A DNA stretch of 64,000 nucleotides, taken from NCBI GenBank assembly GCA_001414345.1, contig LLCB01000035.1, forward strand, positions 186,001-250,000, given 5' to 3'. This DNA comes from Hymenoscyphus infarciens (lineage: Eukaryota > Ascomycota > Leotiomycetes > Helotiales > Helotiaceae). Every line of letters begins with the position of its first letter. The stretch's first letter is position 1. The notes below the pieces were generated by a model. That model saw only the letters and a program-made list of their open reading frames with translations. It made no database searches and was not told the DNA's origin. Below, in pieces: positions 58,812 through 64,000 of the stretch. Both the position numbers and the translations under genes were made by a program.

Positions 58812-61800
58812 ATGTTCTCGAGGTTGTTATTCTTTATTTGGGCTTTCTTCCCTGTCATAACACATGCAGATCTCGAACCAAGAGGTAGTTTTTCTGGCTG
58901 TAAAGTCAACTGGGGGTTTTCCGGCTAACTTTAGTTAGCTTTGAGTTTTTCCAGCACGACAAGCTCAAGTAGTATCAGCACGGCATCGAGCTTGAGCTAT
59001 AGTCTCAGTAGCACTGATATTTCAACAACAAACAGCAGTCTTACAAACAGCGCAAGTAGTGGTACCTCTGTTTCTGCGACAACCAAGAGTACTTCGGATA
59101 CCAAGTCAGATTCGACAAGTTCCGCTTCAACCACCAGCATTTCGCAAGCCTCTTCAACAACAAAGACCCCGCCCACTTCTTCGTCTTCGTCAAATGGTGT
59201 AACTTCCAGTTCCGGTAGTCAAAATTCAACGTCAAACTCAGCACAGGGCCAGGCAAACACCTCCAACTCGACAGTCTCGTCAAAACCAGCATCCACTTCA
59301 TCATCGGCGATCGGCAGCCAGAGCCACTCTAGCACGGCCAACTCAACAATAGCGTCCGCTTCCGAGTCTAACCCAGCCACAAAGGCGGGCCAGTCAAGTG
59401 CCAACTCTACAGTCTCAACGAATGTCAGCAGCCAGAGCCAGTCCACTAAAGCAAATTTTACAATTTCGTCAGCGACAAGTTCCCAAAACTCATCTTTAAC
59501 AACGTCGGCTTCTGCAAATCAAACAACCCCTCAATGTGGCTTTGTAGTCCAAGATGTGGTTACTGAAGAGTACTGGCAAGTGTGGAGTTATTCCACAGGG
59601 ATCCGGAATGTGAACCTTACTTCAATGACTATTTATATGAACTATACTCCACCACATACAAGGAACAGCACCCACGAGACCAATGCGACGTTCACATGGA
59701 GTAGGGATATTGGCACGAACCCCCTTAGCTTAATTTCAAACACGAATTCCCAACTCTCGCAGGCGGTCACTTCCATCAACGGCACTCATCCTATTGTAAC
59801 TGCTGGCGTAACAATGTAAGTTTCCCTCAGTCCCAAAGAGCATAAGCTTGAAATTTTGACTGACCCTCTACAGACCATATAAACAAGCATTTTATGTATA
59901 CACTACAGTGAAAGCTATTATTGTTGATGCAGTACGAGAAAGTGGAACAGGCGGAAAATTCATCTGTGGATCATCGGATGGAGTCATGGGTGTTGTCAAC
60001 ACCAATGCACAGAACTACTTCGCACCCCCTCCTGCTTCTGACGCCACAGAAGCAACGGTTGCCCCCATTCGAACAACTTGAATCAAAACGCTTCCGACAC
60101 CATTTATCTACACCCCCGAGTACGGTTTGCAAGGAGCCGAAACACCAGTTCATGGAGGTACGGATAAATTGAAAGAGGTTAACGGATATCCTCCACAGAC
60201 TTTGATGGCTTACATGGAACATCAGAAGCTCTTTCCCTCGGTCGCTGGAATACAAGCCTTCAAGGCTGCTGGTCCCCCGGTGGCTTTTGCGAATACTACT
60301 GCACCAACGTCAACATACCAAGATCCTGCTGGAACAGATTTGGTGGAGTCTACTATCATTTATCCAAATCCTGTTCAAGTTGAGAAACCAACGCCGGCAC
60401 CGAACACCAATCCCACTCCCAACCCAAACCCTCCAAACCCAAACCCTTCGAGCCCAAACCCTCCGAATCAAGATCCAAACAATCCAGGAGATCCGATCAC
60501 TAAACCGTATCAACAGGGTACGAACCCCGACCTTCAGCAAGAAACGAAACCAGATGTTCAACCGAAAACCAACCCCGATTCGCAGCCTGTGTCTAATCCA
60601 AACCAGCCCGGAACGAACGAAAATCACCCGTCTGGCGAAACAAACCCAAACTCCAAGCCACACGTGGATCCTGGAATTGGTGCAATCATCAGTTAGTACC
60701 CAATGTCTCTCAATAAAATGCTTTCTTTGTGATTATTTCGACAGCTGCGAAGTTTTCATTCTTGTAATTTCCATACTAAAGCTCCAGACTTTTACTCCTT
60801 TTACTCTTCAAACTTCCCAGAAGAAGTATACTAATTCTGAGATTCTGTAGATTCTATGATTGGTGGACCACCCCCAAATTCGCCCGTTCCCTCCCCCGAA
60901 TCCGGTGCCCCTGCTGCACAACCTGTAAATAATCCCCAGCCTGGTCAACCTCCTCAACCTGGTCAACCTGGTCGACCTGCAACCCCCCAGCCTCAGCCTG
61001 GAGTCAATCCTCCATCAAACCCCCCACAGGCTAACCCGGGACCAGCAGTCGTTATTGTCATTCCGTCTCCAACAGTACGTAAATTAATTTTGTTTTATTT
61101 TTTTCTTCAATAGTCGACTAAAATCTACTATCATTTCTCTTTTTAGCCGAGTGAAGTTGACTTTTCGTGTGGGTTCTTGCACAAAAGTCTAGTGACTTTC
61201 AGGTATGGAGAATTGGTGAAAAGAGGAGTCCTGACGACGTCATTTCTTGGCTCGTCGGATAACTACTCAATTCACTACTGCAAACGAGCGAGGCATTGAG
61301 TTCAAAGATGAGATGTTTCGACGAACTTTAAATATCAAAGTTCATCGGATAGTTCTTTGATTTCACTATTGTCTCGCTTAAGTGAAATATTGAGATTGAA
61401 GAAACGAAGTTTCGACAAACATTAATATTTTAGTACCCGTTGAATGTTTTCTCAATCTCATTATTCTCGTCACCTCATAGTGGACAACAAAAGCGGCCGT
61501 AAATAGCTCATTGTACCAACTTTCTAAGTATTACCCTAAAAACTTTGGACAAGCGAAGTTCATTGTCCCAAGTATTTGGGTTAATTGTTTTATATTACCC
61601 TAGAAAGTTGGAACAATGAAATAGTTAGGCAGGAACGACCGGAAGTATTTATTATCTTCTACGCGGGTCGCACAACTGAGGCAGAAAATCTTTTCAAAAC
61701 CTACCATCTTACCTATCAAAAGAAATGTTGGGTTTCAGTGAAAGAAATCTCCATTATTACACCCAGCTTTGGTCCAGTATTTCCTCCTCAGAACTTCATG

Positions 61801-63727
61801 CTTTTGTTACGCTGTTTGCAGGGAAATATTCTTATTTTTAAAACACTTCTTTTTAAGCTATGGCCATTTCAGAAACGAGATACTGACTGTCTTTACTCTA
61901 GAATATCCCCGTTGCTGCAGCTCCACCCGGTTTGAGTGGCGAGACAACAATCATTGCAAATACACCTTATATAGTCGTCCCTGCTCCCACATCCTTTGCA
62001 GCGCCCCCTCAAGCTACTTCACCAGCACCCAACATCATTCCCGGAGCCAGTGTTTCATTCATTAACAACTCACCGTTCATCGTTATTCCAGAATCTACCA
62101 ATATTGCGGTTTCAAATGCCCCATCCGGGCTCAGTGGCGCCACTACGGTCATTAATAATATTCCCTATATTATCGTCCCTAGCGCCACGAGCCTCCCGAT
62201 CCCGCAAGCCAATCCGACCTCAGGCGTAGGAAACACTATTTTGATTGACGGAAAACCAAATTTGGCTATATCGGGACCAACAAATTTACCTCTGGCGAAC
62301 TTACCTCCGGGAGTTTCGGGGAGCTTGACAATAATTAATAATACGCCATTGTTGGCTGTGCCCTCGGCAACGAATATTCCAATCCCTCCCCCATCAAACG
62401 ACGCAATAGGAAATACAGTTCTCATTAATGGTACTCCGGTACTTGCAATGTCTGGCCCTACAAACATACCACTCTCTATTGCTCCTTCGGGTCTTCAAGG
62501 GACAACCACCACGATAGGGGGAATACCTTACTGTAAGCAACCTTTTCCTTTGTTACCCTTTTTGAACTCCTACTCCTAGTGGCCGAGAGAGAACTTCATC
62601 CTTACTCATTGCTCTCAGCTCGTGAATCAATGAGAAAGATATGTGCTAATTTGATGCAGTGGTTGTGCCTAGCGCGACTACTTTGCCCCTTCTGAACTCC
62701 CCAAATGATTACCCAGGAGCAAGCACTACTTTGCTGAACGGAACTCCCTTCATAATTTTCCCCTCCTCAACTTCCAAGCCCCTTTCAATCGCCCCAACGG
62801 GTGTCAGCGGAGCCATAACTTCCATACTTAATGGGCAAGTAACGTTTCTATTTGCACAGTCACACAGTGTGCTGGAAACTGTCTGAAATAACCAGTGACA
62901 ATTAAATCATTATTCGAGAAAGTCTAGGAGATTTAGAAACTCCATTTTTTTATTCTCCTAGATCTTCTCGCTTAAAGGTTATGATTATCTGAAAATACCT
63001 GTCTCAAGAGCAAGGACCAAACTGCCAGTCGGGTGCTTCATCCTTGCCTCAGCTCTTGATTCAACGAAAAAAACATATACTAATTTGCTGCAGTACCCCA
63101 TACCTTGTTATTCCAGGTCCAATCACGATTGCTCAACCACCTTCTGGAAATCAGAACATTCCCGGGGCCAAAACTACTTTGATAAATGGCACGCCTTACC
63201 TGATATTTCCCTCAGGCACCTCAATTCCACTCTCACTTGCACCGACCGGAATTTCTGGTGCCATAACTAGCACCATCAGTGGAATTCCTTACCTTCTCTT
63301 GTCTAACGGAGCCACGGTTCCAGCCCCTGGTTCAAAACCTACCAATCTACCAGGCTCCATGACCGTAGTGGATGGCACAACACGGCTCATCTTCGATAAA
63401 GCCACAACGGTCCCTGTAAATCCAAGTTTCTCAATCTCAGGAAGAACCACAGTCTTTGACGGTACCACGATGGTCATTATAGACAGTGCTGAGACCATTC
63501 CAATCAGTAATTCAGCGAGCACCACAGGGACAAGCGGTAAAACATTTTCTAGCGCAAGCACAACTTCAAGTTCAGTAGCGGCAAGTATTACAAGTTCGAA
63601 TCCGAGAACAAGTTTAGCTGCTCCTCCTGCAGCGACAACAAAGAAGAAGGCTGCTGCTGCTACTCAAGGGGTGAGTCCTTGGTTGATGGGTGCAGCTGGT
63701 TTCTTACCTGCACTTTTACTTGTGTGA
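58812..63727 (+). CDS. Mucin-like, repeat-rich cell-surface protein (probable GPI anchor) with an in-frame TGA
   Basis: Seven exons close in phase: 58812-58884, 58939-59815, 59874-60691, 60851-61074, 61902-62532, 62660-62834 and 63094-63727. That is 1144 codons including the final stop. It has a signal peptide MFSRLLFFIWAFFPVITHA, a roughly 190-residue Ser/Thr mucin-like region, then a folded-looking domain (QCGFVVQDVVTEEYWQVWS to TPEYGLQGAETPVHGG). A Pro/Asn-rich linker follows, then about 13 repeats of about 31 residues (consensus GxSGxxTxINGTPYLVVPSA), a Ser/Thr stalk and a hydrophobic C-terminal GPI-type signal (WLMGAAGFLPALLLV). A TGA at 60079-60081 interrupts exon 3. A 63-nt GT-AG stretch (60058-60120) could remove it in phase, giving 1122 residues; otherwise the protein stops there. 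The intron at 62835-63093 is GC-AG. Probable wall or adhesion protein. Confidence 0.75.
61251..61430 (+). repeat. Diverged tandem repeat of about 90 bp in an intron
   Basis: Unit one starts CTCGTCGGAT and carries GCATTGAGTTC...GTTTCGACGAAC. Unit two starts TTCATCGGAT and carries TATTGAGATTG...GTTTCGACAAAC. A partial third unit (TTGAATG...CTCAATCTCA) follows near 61440. Confidence 0.55.
61509..61618 (+). repeat. 110-bp unit with 18-bp terminal inverted repeats in an intron
   Basis: Starts CATTGTACCAACTTTCTA and ends TAGAAAGTTGGAACAATG: inverted repeats with one mismatch around about 74 bp of AT-rich sequence. It resembles a very small MITE or a stable hairpin. Confidence 0.65.
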
Positions 63728-64000
63728 GTTCACAAAGGACTTTATGGGGTGAGGGTGTCGGTGCTGGTACTTTTCATCAGTGTTATAGTTGAGAATAAGT
63801 CTTTGCAGTGCTAGAATTCGTTTATGTTTTAAGTTGGCAATGATGAAATGTTTAATGTTGGAGTAATGAGCATGGCATAAGGATAGACTGAACTTTGCAT
63901 TTAATGGTATCGTTTTGTATTAATACCGCGCATTTCCATAAAAGAAACGAGAAGATACCTAGATTATTTTACTGAAGGGTGAAAGATTATCTCGCTTGAT
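63728..64000. other. 3' flank of the mucin-like gene
   Basis: No gene seen. T-rich sequence with TTTGTATTAATA-like stretches near 63915, suitable as 3' UTR and polyadenylation region. Confidence 0.45.

Larger units (their letters stand above)
61075..61901 (+). other. 827-nt intron of the mucin-like gene with internal repeats
   Basis: Starts GTACGT, ends TTTACTCTAG with a CTGAC branch site 20-odd bases upstream. It joins PSPT to NIPVAAAPPG in phase. It is many times longer than the other introns here and holds a tandem repeat (61251-61430) and an inverted-repeat unit (61509-61618), so it has probably grown by insertion. Confidence 0.65.

Noticed and set aside
1..64000. CRISPR arrays, rRNA, tRNA or bacterial operon features
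   Set aside because: None seen. The window is clearly fungal nuclear DNA with spliced genes. A tRNA could be missed without a covariance search.

Overview
The window comes from a filamentous ascomycete (Pezizomycotina, perhaps a leotiomycete). The genes carry many short introns (about 46-130 nt; a few longer) with GT-AG ends and CTAAC/CTGAC-type branch sites. Gene-bearing DNA of ordinary composition alternates sharply with very AT-rich blocks in which transposon reading frames are full of TAG/TAA codons, often where Trp or Gln would be expected. That is the footprint of repeat-induced point mutation (RIP). Exon models below were built by hand from splice signals, reading-phase closure and family conservation; no search was run.

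Layout. 1-7310 is RIP-degraded transposon DNA with a solo LTR (2519-2924) and a nested insertion: a 1.29 kb short LTR element (4975-6264) inside another solo LTR (4962-6562). All have 5-bp target duplications. 7311-13860 is normal DNA with one recognised gene, a RING plus LON-domain protein (10337-12088). 13861-23100 is a second AT-rich block with a complete gag-only LTR element (14525-17628), two nested solo LTRs, a nearly intact short LTR element (21474-22440) and a decayed NLR-like fragment. 23924-25569 is a CFEM-domain PTH11-like receptor. 28928-32859 is a pseudogene of a DUF7708-NACHT (STAND/NLR) gene. 33951-38652 is a cytosolic GAF-type hybrid histidine kinase. 39341-40093 and 57393-58210 are inverted copies of one terminal-inverted-repeat element, flanking about 18 kb. 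That interval has a long gene-poor stretch, then a housekeeping cluster: MSS1/TrmE tRNA-modification GTPase (51678-53683, minus), a HAD-family phosphatase-like protein (53992-54648, plus, divergent) and a membrane-anchored pepsin-like pseudo-protease (54745-56952, minus). The right end is one 4.9 kb gene for a mucin-like surface protein with about 13 repeats of roughly 31 residues (58812-63727), carrying an in-frame TGA.

Functional picture. Three loci fit environmental sensing or the cell surface (PTH11-like receptor, hybrid histidine kinase, repeat-rich wall protein). The self/non-self type NLR loci are broken. The remaining genes are organelle or general-metabolism functions. No rRNA, tRNA, CRISPR or prokaryotic feature was seen. 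The most notable observations are two GC-AG introns (one splitting the codon of the predicted phospho-acceptor Asp of the histidine kinase), duplicated intron-exon cassettes in the mucin-like gene and its internal TGA, the inverted pair of TIR elements, and the nested LTR insertions that date the RIP landscape.
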